In this document: one piece after another, positions 20,290 through 32,130 of the stretch | How positions within the stretch are numbered: position 1 is the first letter of the stretch | How the letters are laid out: every line of letters starts with the position of its first letter | Source of the DNA: Sphaerolaimus hirsutus | Taxonomy: Eukaryota > Nematoda > Chromadorea > Monhysterida > Sphaerolaimidae | Reading direction: 5' to 3' | DNA: 64,000 nt | Assembly: GCA_964036195.1 (NCBI GenBank) | Contig: OZ038450.1 | Coordinates: forward strand, 18,230,701 to 18,294,700 | Position numbers and translations under genes: made by a program | Notes under the pieces: model-generated | The model's database searches: none | What the model saw: only the letters and a program-made list of their open reading frames with translations | Told to the model about the DNA's origin: nothing

Positions 20290-21130
20290 TAAAACACCTA
20301 ATTGAAACATGGCGTCTTTGTCTCGAGTCAACAAGCCGCTGTACAATGAGCGACCTGCAGAGGAAGTCGGCCACGGCCCCCGGGAAGCCAACTCCCCGGG
20401 AAAGCTGTGAGGCCACTCTGAGGCTACTCTGTGAGGCCAGCCTAGCCCTACCAAACCCCTGCCACTGATTCGACACCTATGGATCCCGAACAAGCGACCA
20501 CAGTCCCCGATCCATGCCAGGACTGAATTCACTGGCTGAGTTGACCGTGTCTACTGGCAGCAAATGCCCAAGGATCAAGGCAAGTACCAAGCACATGTGC
20601 GGCTGGATGATTTCACCCTAAATGAATTGGAACACTATCCTGAGCGTGATGGCGTGATGCGCTGTGAGCTTATCCATATTTCATTTATTCGACTAACAAA
20701 GCATGTGAAGCTTGCGACCACCACTCTAATGTGGTCATTACGCAATACATCAAAATTAACGAGTCACACCTGAACATATTTTTGCCACTCTTGCGGCACG
20801 GCATGAAGTTTGCCGCTACTACGCTGCAGCAGTGAACTGGTGATGCTGATTATTGGGAATTCAGCCACATCTGGCTTGATTTGGACAAATCTAAGTGTCC
20901 GCTAAACATCGCGGTGCCTGTTGTGATAACCATGCAAGGTTGCGTCACACCTGATCGCAATGTAGTGGCCGAGCATGATGACGAAGAAGGATTCCAGTGC
21001 TACACTTATAACTGGCGAACCATGTGGCTGTGCGCGGCTTTCACACTGAGCAAATACAAGAAGTCCATACGCCAGTCCGTACGCCAATACATACGCCAGT
21101 CCTGGAAGCAGGGGTGAGCGCAACACAGTC
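20290..21130 (+). pseudogene. helicase ORF N-terminus, truncated copy
   Basis: This is the N-terminal part of the helicase frame found complete at 28.8-32.1 kb (shared words PLNIAVPVVITMQGCVTPDR and KYKKSIRQ). Here TGC has become TGA at about 20,836. The frame is cut at 21,130 by gypsy sequence. A start at 20,309 (MASLSRVNKPLYNERPAE) or the internal MSDLQRKSATAPGKP is possible. Confidence 0.65.
20431..21130 (+). repeat. 700-bp direct repeat, copy 1
   Basis: It is nearly identical to 28,708-29,402. Both copies start GTGAGGCCAGCC and end GCGCAACACAGTC. They bracket the second gypsy element but are helicase coding sequence, not LTRs. Confidence 0.85.
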
Positions 21131-22375
21131 GTCCGGACCGATGTACGGACGGGCAAGTTTATAAGCGGGACCAGTCACGACACCTTCTGCTAAGTACCAC
21201 ACACGCTGCCCTATTTCGAAAGTCAGGGGCTTACATTTCTTATCATACTGAGCTTTTTGTTGTGCTTGCGCCAAATCGATCAGCTCTTTGGCAATTTTCC
21301 AAGCCTCACGTGTATACTGGACAATCCGCTCATGGTACTTTGGGTGTTCATTATACACAAGTTGCGATGTTTCCAAAAACGACGTGTCGCCGGGAAGCGG
21401 CATGTCGCGACCTGTTGCCAAAAAGTGCGGAGATTCACCAGTACTTGCATGAGGTATGGCTCTATACCAGTACAGTGCAGGGGCAAGCCACTCATCCCAG
21501 TCAGTGGGGCGCAGAGTGCACATTTTAGCCAGCATGTCTAACAAGGTACGGTTGAAACGCTCTACTAATGCATTCGCTTGTGGTCAGTACACGGTGGTCT
21601 TGCGATGGTCTGTTCCCCAAAATTGTGTCAACCCATGTAAAATCGCATTGCAAAATTCCGAACCGTTGTCAGTGACAAGTACTCGGGGGACACCATGATC
21701 TGAAACAAATTGCATAAAATAGTATGCCACTGTTTCTGCGTCCTTTAACCGAAGAGCATATGCACAAGGGTATTTCGTAAAAGCATCTTGCAAGACCAAT
21801 ACGTACTGAAAGCCATTTTGCGACATTGGCATTTTTAGAACGTCCATGTGAATACGGAAAAATGGCTCTGCCACCACTGAAATAGGAGTGAGCGGGTTGA
21901 GACGTTTACGACCCTGTCCTGTCCTAGTAGCGCACTCCAGACATTTATCCACAGCACGATGAGCATCCATGGTCAGTGTGAACCACCAAAAGTAAATCCT
22001 TAGCCACATAGACAACTTGAGACCAGCTGGGTGTCCCCAGGAATGAAATCTTTCACAAAGATCCGAAGTAATGTCTATTGGAACCACCAGACACGCACGA
22101 CGACTAGCATTTCCCATAAACCACAATACATCATGCACCACACAAAACCCAGTATAGTTGCGATCTAACCAAGTATTGAAGCGCGCGTGTTTCGTGTATT
22201 GCCTAGTGGTCAAAAACGACTTAATGGACTGAGTATTGGGGTCGGCTTCCTGACCTTTTATAATCCGCTGCCAAAACTTTTGGGTTTCCTCAGCGACAGA
22301 TTCTAATGTAAAACCTACGATACCGTCTACCGCAAGACCTGCATCGCGGATTACATCGAGGTCCTTACCGGTCAT
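21131..22375 (-). pseudogene. pol: Ty3/gypsy integrase of the second element, interrupted
   Basis: Residues of the zinc-binding domain are visible (CERFHSWGHPAG, then DKCLECATRTG). The first and second catalytic acidic residues lie in IHMDVLKMP and VLVTDNGSEF. An in-frame TGA at about 21,581 comes before PQANALVERFNRTL, which would supply the third catalytic acid. The C-terminal half then runs on to PYIGPDDCVAL. At 21,130 the frame is joined directly to helicase DNA, so the 3' end and its LTR are missing. The TGA may derive from CGA by C-to-T change. Confidence 0.9.
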
Positions 22376-22381
22376 GTTAAA

Positions 22382-23520
22382 TCATTCAACGGGGGTGGAC
22401 TTAGCTTCGAAAATTGAGGGGTTGTTCGATTTTGGTGTTCTATCCTGACTAGCTGGGTGAGGTATATTGTCCAGTACTTGAATGTGACCTACACCGAGCG
22501 GGGGGTGCCATTGGTAGTGAATTTCGTCAGAAATTTTCGTAATCTTGACAGCAGAGTATTCAGACAAGTCGGGTTCAGGTTGGTTCAACGGGTGCGCTTG
22601 CCAATTATCAGTAAAAGTCGACAGGGGACAGATACCAGCGGGTACCTCTTCGGGGTCGAATTTGCCTTGTAAATAATCCTCAGTCCACTTATGGAAATTA
22701 ACCGACTCGGCAATACGCGACAACGCATCCGCCACACTATTCTCACTACCGCGTTTAAAAATAATCTTAGGTTGATAAGCCATCAAGAATACATACCACT
22801 TGTCTAGACGAGGGTTCTCAGAGCGATTTTCCAGTGCCCATGTAAGCGTGCGGTGATCCGTTACAATAATAACTTCTTGCTGTGTCAAATAATGTTTCCA
22901 GTATTTCAATGACCAGACAATAGCTAAGCACTCCAGTTCCGTGGTATTGTAACGTTTCTCGGCGCCTTTTAAAGCGCAACTACCATAAGCGACCACGCGA
23001 TGGCGGCCTGCATCATCCATTTGACTCAAAACCGCACCTAAGCCACTGCGCGAAGCATCCGTGTGCAAAATAAAAGGGCGACCCTCCTTAGGGTAGGCTA
23101 AAATTGGGCCTTCTACCAAACGTTTCTTGAGTTCTTCAAAGGCAGCCTGACATTCGTCATCCCAGGTAGTCTTAGCACCCTGAATTTTTAAATGCAATGG
23201 TCGTGTAATAAAGGAGAAACCCTCAACCCAGCGACGGTAAAAGGAACACATGCCCAGAAATCGGCGGATTTCCTTAGTGGTTACTGGGACTGGGTAATTT
23301 TGGATGGTGGTGATTTTTGACTGTTGCATTTCGATGCCTTCCCTCGTTAGGACGCAACCCAGAAAGTTAACGCGTTCTTTGAAGAATTCACATTTCTTAA
23401 TACCGACTTTAAGGGTGTATCGATCGAAACGAGCAAAAACATCATCCAAAAGTGAGTACATACGTTCCTCGGTTTCGGCGCAAACCAAATGATTGCATAA
23501 ACGCAAGCGCGCACTGAACG
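22382..23520 (-). pseudogene. pol: RT thumb/connection and RNase H, catalytic pair lost
   Basis: A 374-codon open frame. It starts at the point where a gypsy RT has its Y-x-D-D box, but the sequence reads LCNHLVCAETEERM, so the two aspartates are replaced by Asn-His. Then follow KCEFFKERVNFLGCVLTREG, RRFLGMCSFYRRWVEGFS, the RNase H core (ILHTDASRSGLGAVL, NTTELECLAIVWSLKYWKHY, VIIVTDHRTLTWAL) and ENSVADALSR. The fingers and palm upstream are deleted. A single TGA separates it from the integrase frame downstream. This enzyme cannot reverse transcribe. Confidence 0.9.
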
Positions 23521-26261
23521 GGATAAGCGCGTGATTGTGGGCGCGCAGGGCCAGGGTCTGACGCTGCCAGTACCTGCCGGTTTGCTTGCCTCTGAGCCGG
23601 TATAGTCACATCAACGGGGGGCTTATTCCGGGCATTCACATCAGTACAAAAGTTGCTAAGTAGGGACTGTAAATCGCCCGCTAAGGAATCAACCCGGGGT
23701 TTCAAGTGGACACTCAGGGTACGGTCAATGGAGTCTTGCAAGGACCGCCGAAATGGCAACATTGCCTGTGACCACGTTTGAAGGGTCATCAGGGCCGAGG
23801 TAACACTATCCAGGGTGGTTTGCTGGGATGGATCAGAAGGTGTCACAGTCGCAAGATCGAACAATAGCTGGTCTAAATTATTTATCTCGGGATCAAGTTC
23901 ACTTAAAAGTTGTTCAAAGGGTTGTAATACATCCCCAATGCACTGGTCTGAGGGTTTCAGGTGATCCCATAACTTAGCAGGTTCACATGCTTGTTGCAAG
24001 GGGGAGATCATAGTATCGATCTCTGGGTGGTTATTCGTCAGTAATTCTCGATGTTGTCTCACCGACCCAGTGGGGGGTTGGAGTTGAGGGCTACTAGTAG
24101 GGTTGGAAGGTGGTGGTTTCACGGGGGTAATTAGGTCACAGACAGCGGTAGGGGGTCTACTAGGGGATTGAATGCTCAGACACGGGGAACTAGTAGCTTG
24201 AGGGAAGTCCTCGTGGGGTCGTCTTAACACTGTATCCTGAGATTCGTTAACATACGACATCCCTGGCTCAGAGGTATATGCTGGAGTCGCTGGGTCAGAC
24301 ACCTGTTCCCTGGAGCCCACAGAATCGCCAACGTCACAACACAATACACTGCGGCGGCTAGTGCTGGCCCATTGGCCGACAGGGTGCGCGCGTTCCCTAC
24401 CGTCTAGCTCAAAGAAGCTTTGCTGGTTAGAATTACCGCGGCGACGTGTAACCACACCCAAAGATGAATTGTACTGCAACATATTAACATCCGCAGCGTG
24501 AAACATGTAATTATCATTGGCATCTGGCGTCGTGTGCGCTCCACTCAGTGCAGCGGGGTCGACCCGATAATCGTCAATAATTTTGAAAGAGTTGAGCGAA
24601 TCCTCAATAAATACTGTTTGAAACAATTTGGCTGCAGACAAGGTAGTGGAGCACACACGTTCCAAAGCGACACCCGTGTCACAAACAGAGTCATCCCGAG
24701 CACTAGGCTGGCTAGCTGCCAAGTCCACACTGCGTTCCAATTGACCTTGACCCGCAATCCCAGAGACGTGGGTCTGGCATTTTAGTGGGTCACTGTCAAT
24801 TGAGGCACATGGTGACAAGCTTAGTTCAGTTGATTGCTCAAGGTCATCGAGAGACCATGGTACACCATTGTCAGCTGGCAAATGCAAATACTGGTAATCA
24901 AAAGAGTAGTCAGTGGTCACGTATTTTTCACATGATTGACATAGCTCTGGCTCGACATCAGTTGTTTCGAAAGTTTTGAACTGACAATTGGCTGACGCGG
25001 GGAATGAAAAGGATTTCGGAAATTTCAAAATTCGCATCAAAAATCGCCGCCAGGGCATGGTGTATCGTAGTCTCTCGAATTTGGAAATTTGACTCTGTTG
25101 CAGCATGGATGGGGCAGTGTACCAAGAAATCAAACGATAATAAGCACGTGATACACATTTCAGACGTTCAAAATGCTTACGCAAAAGCCAACATTTGTGG
25201 TTCCAGTATGTGCACGGTAGCATAGGGCTAAGCTGAAACACTACGCCCTGTACGCATGGAGGGTGGCTATGTGTGCGGTGTGGAGGGGGGGTGAGAGGGG
25301 GGTGCAACACGGTGCCGTGACCCGAGGTGGGACCTCCAATATAATAGAATAACCCCCCGGGTCTTGCAACATCACCATTATGGGCCAAATAGCAACACCT
25401 TGGACAATGCCCATATCCGTCAGAACTCTCAACGATGCGCTCATGCAGCCCATCTTGCCTAATTACGCCAAATCTACAGCACCTATCAGGGCACTTAGTT
25501 ACCTTCTGCACGCGTGGAACGACAAACAATGGCAACACGCCAACTAGATAATCGCACAATTCCGACAATTCAACGAGCGACATGCAATCCACCGGACGCT
25601 TAACAACTGCCCCACAAGCCCTACGCTTGGTGCGTGCACGGGAACCCTGTCTGCCAAACTTCACCAGCTTGGTGCCTTTCGACCTAGCTATTCCGAAGGA
25701 CGTTGGCTTCGGAACTTTTCGGTCTACTTGGTTGCCACAGCCAACAAAGTCCGGTCGCGCAAAGTGCAAAAGCTTGCGGCTGATCACGTGCGGCTGTAAT
25801 TTCCCCTTCTTACCCACCAAGTACCAAGGGTTTCTAGGCTGCACAACTTTCTTCAGCCTTTCAGCAGTCTTCCCAAAAACACCACAAATTCCGGGCTCAA
25901 CAAAAGCTGGCTCCATGATCAAGTGATCAAGCAACCACTGCTGAGAAGCATCACTAATTATTTCACCATTGGGCAAAACAGAATCAATAACAAAATCGTC
26001 GGCGCCCTGAACCTTTTCCGCATACGTGGCCCTTCGCTGAATTTGAAACAATTCCGACACGGGTTCAAAACTATCAAAAACTGGGCCCGTTTCCAATTCA
26101 TCAACCTCCCAGAAACCCTCAGAACTTGGCGCGCCTTCAGAAACAGAAACAAGATTAGCCCACGCTTCGAAAACTGACAATTCAACCTCATTTGAATGCA
26201 AACAAACAAAAGCGACTTCCATCACGATTTCACAAATTAGAATAGAAATAATTGGATCCAC
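23442..26261 (-). CDS. 939-codon ORF1 of the second gypsy element
   Basis: A long uninterrupted frame of unknown function, probably the gag-side polyprotein. Residues about 258-297 hold clustered cysteines (CPDRCCRFGVI, then GYGHCPRCCYLA), a possible metal-binding site. The middle is Ser/Thr/Pro-rich. Residues about 770-900 are helical (SDPSQQTTLDSVTSALMTLQ and HLKPRVDSLAGDLQSLLSNF). No standard capsid or protease motif is visible. The last roughly 25 codons read out of frame into the RT gene, so an internal deletion has fused ORF1 to pol. It is odd that 939 codons stay open next to a dead pol. Confidence 0.65.
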   Translation of the reverse strand: MDPIISILICEIVMEVAFVCLHSNEVELSVFEAWANLVSVSEGAPSSEGFWEVDELETGPVFDSFEPVSELFQIQRRATYAEKVQGADDFVIDSVLPNGEIISDASQQWLLDHLIMEPAFVEPGICGVFGKTAERLKKVVQPRNPWYLVGKKGKLQPHVISRKLLHFARPDFVGCGNQVDRKVPKPTSFGIARSKGTKLVKFGRQGSRARTKRRACGAVVKRPVDCMSLVELSELCDYLVGVLPLFVVPRVQKVTKCPDRCCRFGVIRQDGLHERIVESSDGYGHCPRCCYLAHNGDVARPGGLFYYIGGPTSGHGTVLHPPLTPPPHRTHSHPPCVQGVVFQLSPMLPCTYWNHKCWLLRKHFERLKCVSRAYYRLISWYTAPSMLQQSQISKFERLRYTMPWRRFLMRILKFPKSFSFPASANCQFKTFETTDVEPELCQSCEKYVTTDYSFDYQYLHLPADNGVPWSLDDLEQSTELSLSPCASIDSDPLKCQTHVSGIAGQGQLERSVDLAASQPSARDDSVCDTGVALERVCSTTLSAAKLFQTVFIEDSLNSFKIIDDYRVDPAALSGAHTTPDANDNYMFHAADVNMLQYNSSLGVVTRRRGNSNQQSFFELDGRERAHPVGQWASTSRRSVLCCDVGDSVGSREQVSDPATPAYTSEPGMSYVNESQDTVLRRPHEDFPQATSSPCLSIQSPSRPPTAVCDLITPVKPPPSNPTSSPQLQPPTGSVRQHRELLTNNHPEIDTMISPLQQACEPAKLWDHLKPSDQCIGDVLQPFEQLLSELDPEINNLDQLLFDLATVTPSDPSQQTTLDSVTSALMTLQTWSQAMLPFRRSLQDSIDRTLSVHLKPRVDSLAGDLQSLLSNFCTDVNARNKPPVDVTIPAQRQANRQVLAASDPGPARPQSRAYPVQCALAFMQSFGLRRNRGTYVLTFG

Positions 26262-28707
26262 TAGCTGGAATGAGCCAATAGATTAAGTAGGAAATTAGTT
26301 GCACCGGAGTAAGCTTGGATTACACTAATTGGGTTTCTCGAATAACGTTGCAATTAAAGTTTCCAAAGTATTTAAATATTTCCAATTTACCTTTCCACTT
26401 TCCAAATCAAAACGGTAATACAAAAATGACTAAATAACACTCAGGGTCCTATAAGCTAAACCAGACAGGTGAGGATAGCAGTACGGTACACTGGTAAGAG
26501 ACCACACAAGACCAGGTACTTAAGTCCTAGCTTGGCACAGTACCACTATCAAAAGTAATTCTACGACGACGTAGCACAACTGTTTGGGCCCTTACGAAAA
26601 CCTAGAGTGAGTCAATAGGTGTACAGCCTACTTCAGCTTATACTATGCCTAAAACAAGTCCACAGAGGTCCAGACGTACAGTAAGCATCACAGATGGTGG
26701 GTTCTCCCCATACAACACCCTATCTTAGCTATACCGGCAGCTCCGTGTGGCCACTCCTGCCCCTGTGAACCTAAATGTCACCGTGCAGAGGGAAGAGAAG
26801 GCCTATGCCAGAGTTAGCAGAGAATGAATAACCAAGGGTAGGCTCATTTCAGCTGATGAATCACTGGCTTAGTAATTAGAATTGGATTGAGTAGACTGAT
26901 GATAATCACAGGATTGGGGCTCTATTTTATAGGTTTGAAATGCCCAAAACCGGTTTGCAGCTGGGCGGAGCCAACCAATCACAAGAGTGCATTCAAAAAT
27001 GTACCGAAAATAAGTGACTCCAGCTGAGCAGAACCCTACACTACAAGGTCACTTTGTAATGGAACGAGGGGAATGGTGACTTGACATTCAGGAACACCCT
27101 TCTTCTGGCACTCAGCCAGCTAATAACCCAGTCCTGGAACTGTGCCAAACTAGAAAGTAAAATACCTACAGTAACCTACCGAATGTAAATGCACAAACTA
27201 ACAGCTTAAAATGACTGAACTGAGCGAGACTCTCCAAATTAAACATGATATAATTAAAAACAAGCCGGGTAAATCCACAGGCTACTCGAAAACTGCAAAC
27301 AAGTGCAACAAGGACCAAAATACAAAGATAACCGTGTTTGCTCAAACGTGAGCTCGTCCAAACCAGCGTACCATTCGGCCAACGTGAAACTAAACACAAA
27401 GTGCAAAAGTGCAAAACACAGAAATAAGTGCAAAACACAGAAATAAATGCGAAACATAAAACATAATCACAAGACACATGCAATTATCACAACTAAGGGG
27501 GGTTAGGTGGGTAAATAAATACGAATAAATACACATAAATACGCAATAAATCACATACCGCGGAACCTACCGCAAACCTACAACCTAAGCCTACACCTAC
27601 AACCTACAACATCACAAAAACTCCTCCCTGTGGCAGCAGTGGCTACGGGGTATGCGCCAAATTACACACAAAAACAACCTTTTTGGCACTCTTCCAATTT
27701 CCTTGGGATTGGCCCGTCTCTACTCCGAGGGACGTAGACCTCAGGAGCTATCAAGGCCGCTCCCATTTTTACTATTTTAACTGAGGCACATACCCCTCCA
27801 GAAGGGGTGACCCGTCTCTACTCCGAAGAACGTGGGCTTCAGGAGCTATCGGGGCCATCCCTTCCGGTGGCCACTCCCACCAAAAACTCTCTAATCGGCC
27901 AAAGTTTTGTCGCTCCGCGGACACTCGGGCGGTCGCTGTCGTCGACGGTCGAGGGGACTGGGTAAAGGGTTTTTTGTAAGCTCCAATTAATGTCAACTGT
28001 CACCAAGACACGGCGACAGCACTTAACCCCCCTCAAAAATACTCTCGGTGCCATTTCCCGAAAGTTGGCACTCGGCCAAAAGTGGCCGATTCAACACTTA
28101 CAAAAATCGCCCAAAACACCAAAAATCCCCCTTTTCCTGGCTCCGGCGGCTAGCGGTCGTCGAATGGCGATGCCGCGGCGCTGTCGCGGCTGTGGAAACC
28201 GTCCGCCGGTGCTTGTTCGGCCGCCACGCCCAAGGGAATCGATTTTTGATCGGCGCTGCTTTTCTTTTTAATGAAAGCGCCGTAAGTCCCACAAAAGTTA
28301 GGTTCTATACCGGGTGGTGTCAAATGACGTCACCCTGGCCTTTTCACAACTAGGTGTGGCTAATTAGGCAGTTTCACTAATTAAAATTAGCGAAATAACG
28401 CCGTCGACGCCTTCATGCCCACATAATTCGCGCCAAAACACAATCCCAGAGGCGTTGGTCTGGCATTTTTGTGGCTTGGCGCCAATTACCATAACCGGTG
28501 TCGACTGCGCCGTAAGTCCCATGTAAGTTAGGTTTCATATGGGGCGACGTCGCGATGACGTCGCTTTGGCCCAAAAGGGGTCAATATGGCGTTTCCGGCG
28601 GCTAGGGCGCCATGGTTAGGACTTGTATGCGTTAATTGACGCTGAGTCACAATCCCAGAGACGTGGGTCTGGCATTTTTGTGGTTCGCCGCCAGTTATCA
28701 CATTACA
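26262..28707 (-). other. 5' region of the second gypsy element, no gene seen
   Basis: No recognisable coding content. At 27,713 and 27,809 a 96-bp unit beginning CCCGTCTCTACTCCGA is repeated. At 28,270 and 28,508 a unit of about 235 bp beginning GCGCCGTAAGTCCCA is repeated, each copy with a TGACGTC word (TGACGTCA in the first). No LTR pair could be found, so the extent of the promoter or leader is unknown. Confidence 0.45.
28270..28707. repeat. 235-bp tandem duplication with TGACGTC words
   Basis: Unit 1 runs about 28,270-28,507 and unit 2 about 28,508-28,707. Both contain GCGCCGTAAGTCCC, a TGACGTC core and AATCCCAGAGRCGT followed by GGTCTGGCATTTTTGTGG. The last word also occurs inside ORF1 at about 24,755. 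TGACGTCA is the CREB/ATF core, so promoter activity is possible but unproven. Confidence 0.6.
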
Positions 28708-29402
28708 GTGAGGCCAGCCTGGCCCTACCAAACCCCTGCCACTGATTCGACACCTATGGATCCCGAACAAGCGACCACAGTCCCCGATCCATGCCAGGAC
28801 TGAATTCACTGGCTGAGTTGATCGTGTCTACTGGCAGCAAATGCCCAAGGATCAAGGCAAGTACCAAGCACATGTGCGGCTGGATGATTTCACCCTAAAC
28901 GAATTGGAACACTATCCTGAGTGGCGTGATGCGCTGTGAGCTTATCCATATTTCATTTATTCGACTAACAAAGCATGTGAAGCTTGCGACCACCACTCTA
29001 ATGTGGTCATTACGCAATACATCAAAATTAACGAGTCACACCCGAACATATTTTTGCCACTCTTGCGGCACGGCATGAAGTTTGCCGCTACTACGCTGCA
29101 GCAGTGCACTGGTGATGCTGATTATTGGGAATTCAGCCACATCTGGCTTGATTTGGACAAATCTAAGTGTCCGCTAAACATCGCGGTGCCTGTTGTGATA
29201 ACCATGCAAGGTTGCGTCACACCTGACCGCAATGTAGTGGCCGAGCATGATGACGAAGAAGGATTCCAGTGCTACACTTATAACTGGCGAACCATGCGGC
29301 TGTGCGCGGCTTTCACACTGAGCAAATACAAGAAGTCCATACGCCAGTTTGTACGCCAATACATACGCCAGTCCTGGGAGCAGGGGTGAGCGCAACACAG
29401 TC
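28708..29402 (+). repeat. 700-bp direct repeat, copy 2
   Basis: Second copy of 20,431-21,130. Here it continues without a break into the rest of the helicase. Confidence 0.85.
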
Positions 29403-32100
29403 AGCTGGAGCGTCTGGTCATCATGCATCGCAAGTATGCAGTGCCAGACATGCCGCATTTGAACGCTGGTATGTTGGGTATCGCGCACATCCACTATCAC
29501 TGCTTGCAACAAGATGTGTTCAACAATCTGTACTACGGGCACACATATGGCAAGTTGGATTTGCAATTGGGGCCCACGATGCTTCCAGTAGAATTGACCA
29601 GTGGCGATTATATGGTGTGGGGCACAAATATTTTGTGCCGAACTGTGACTGTATCATGCGGTCATTAAAATTGGCTATCAAGCACATTAACAAGAAATGG
29701 GTGGTGTCAAATATTTGCAGGGGCGTCAATGGTGCAAATTGGTGACCAGGTAAATTTGTCCATCATGCGCAGCAGAACGCTGACTGACACACAAACAAAA
29801 TGGACACACATTCGCGAGACAGCCGAGCTGCTGAAGGATGAAATTCGCCAGGGCACCAGCACGGTGCTGCTGCAGGAGAGAAAAGGTGGGTTTAAGCCCC
29901 AAGGCAGGCAGGTAAAAGTGATTGTGGCTGTGTGGGTGGTGCTGCAATTAAAATGCCCACTTTTGTTGATGTGTGACTCCCCGTTTGGCACCGGCAAGAC
30001 CACCACGCAAAACCAGGTTGCCTACATGTGTGCGTTGTACTACAACCAGTACAATAGGTGCCCGTACACGGAGCCAAACTTAGCTTTTCCATCTGATCGA
30101 GAGAACAATGCAAAGTATCACGCCACAGTGGTGACCTGCGTTGTTAACCTTTGCTCGCCGCGCTGTCAAAAACCTGCACAAGCTCGGCTGCAGCAGTGTT
30201 TTTGAAGCGAAGCGAAAGCTACTTCAGTGGCGAGCCACCTGGTCATTTTACGAACAAGCTGATGTTAGAGACATGTTGGCGGAAGAGGATTATGTCGAAT
30301 TTTTGGCACTCAGAGTGGTGTTTCCAGTGAGGCTGCTCAGCCCTCTATTGAAGACTCTGGATGTTTACAACAACATTCCCATACTGCCAACTGCCAGCAC
30401 TCCACAATCTGGCCCAAGATACACCACATGACATTATGTGTATGAGTGACCAGTTGTGTGAGTGTGTTGAGCAGTACACAGATGCCAAATTGGTGTATGA
30501 CACAGTGAGTGCCATCATTCAGAAGGGAGGATGTGATGTGATGAAGAAGTGATGAACGCACTCATGCAAGAGCTCCCCCAGCTGGTCACGGCGGGTGACA
30601 ACGGAGAAGAGTGGCTCAACGAGAAGGGAAAGGACATTGCTGAGGGTCACGCCGGCGTGAATCTGGCCAACTATTAGCTGGACTGACGCCGTGTGCTGCG
30701 CAAGGCTTTGTGCCTGTATGTCAAAGCCATGTGTGGCTGCACAAGTTGGTTTTGGATTTGTTGCAGCCGGGTCAGATCCATGTCACAATGGACTCAACAC
30801 ATGGTGCGCGTTTGAATAGGCAAAAGTGCAGTATGGTGATAGTGGATGAGGAGTCCCTCGCCAGTGACATTGTGATGGTGATGGCGTTGCAGGCTGTGCT
30901 GTTGCCACACAACAGCCTGGTGCTTTTGTTTGGCGACAGTAAGCAGCTCACGTGTACGGTTCAAACCCAGCGATGGGTTGAGCCGCTGTTAAACCCCCAG
31001 CCCATGCTCATAGATTGTGTCATGTCGCTAATGCTGTGCCCAGTGGTGCATCTGGAGACCGTGTTCCATGGCCACCCACAGCTCATCAACACCAACTCAA
31101 TCGCGGCATATGACTGCCAGCTGCAAGTGTTCAACAAAAACTTGCTGCTGCCTGATGGCAACTTGCCATGCCTGGAGGGTTACAGTAGCCTGGTGTGTTT
31201 GTCATCAGTTGTTGTGCATGACGGCCTGGAGAACAAGGAAGGCACATCGACAGTCAATGAATTGGAGCAGGGGATTGTGCAGTTGGTTGAATATTTTTGT
31301 GGAAATTGCATGCAGCAATCCAAGAGTGCCTTGGAGTGACCTCACGAAAATCGATTTGATTCTCATGGTCAGTTTTTATGCAGCTCAGCAGCGGGCGCTG
31401 GTTGATAAATTGGCATGTGACGTAGATTTGAAGCATTTTGGACACAAGTTTTGGGCAAATCGACTGGTCACTGCCACAAGGCACAGGCACGAGAAGCAGA
31501 AGTGGTGATTGTGTCCTGTGTGTGGGGCAGTGCGCCGCCTGCAAGGGATAGATTGGTCACTCAGCACTCCCAACAGACCACCTGCATGGGGTTTGTGGTG
31601 CAGCTGGCACACGGCAATGTGGCTACATCATGTGCCAAGTGCGCCAGAGTGATAGTTGCCAATGTAGAGACGTTGCTGTGGGCAGATTTCTTTTACGCGT
31701 TTTTTTGTACAAATTCCGTTTGGCTAGTCTTTACCAGTATCACCCATACAGCATGTGGGGCAACGCAGTGCACACCTGGCTGACAGGCGGGCGCGCGATC
31801 GCCCCAGACCGAGTCGAGCTCGATGAGCAGGAGCCGGAGTCTGACCACAGTGAGGGAGAACAGCCGTACAACCTGTAGGACCCTGTGGAGGATGATCTCG
31901 AAGACACTGGCTCCGCCCCAGCCTTGTTCTCATCTGCAGAAGGGGACGCCCTGCTGGGCGATGAGCCTGACGATGAGCCCAACATCAACCAGCCGGTGTT
32001 GAACATCTGCATCAGCTCATCCAACTTGGAGCCAATGCCAGAGCCCTCGCATCCAGCATGGTGCAGGCCCTGCATCATCAGCAAGTTGGACAAGGCTTAA
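28830..32100 (+). pseudogene. superfamily 1 RNA helicase (UPF1/MOV10-like), retroelement-borne
   Basis: The frame is split by several frameshifts and stops, but its parts are collinear. An N-terminal region (PLNIAVPVVITMQGCV, YAVPDMPHLNAGMLGIAH) leads to the P-loop SPFGTGKTTTQNQ at 29,978-30,016. Next come the magnesium-binding motif MVIVDEESLAS (DEES at 30,845), motif III LLFGDSKQL, and LETVFHGHPQLINTNSIAAY where UPF1-type enzymes have their R-x-HP-x-L segment. Motif V/VI follows as QAREAEVVIVSCV (about 31,480). An acidic tail ends at 32,100. It would unwind RNA. It lies directly downstream of integrase in both palindrome arms, so it appears to belong to the retroelement. A nidovirus-type helicase source is less likely but not excluded. 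Confidence 0.75.
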
Positions 32101-32130
32101 CCCATGAACACAGACCCCATTGTACCCGGG

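Noticed and set aside
20431-21130. The 700-bp direct repeats as LTRs of the inserted gypsy element
   Set aside because: They encode helicase, lack TG...CA ends, and the same sequence occurs internally in the right palindrome arm.
28830-32100. An endogenous nidovirus-type helicase rather than a retroelement gene
   Set aside because: No other nidovirus replicase domain is nearby and linkage to integrase is repeated in both arms; not fully excluded without a phylogeny.
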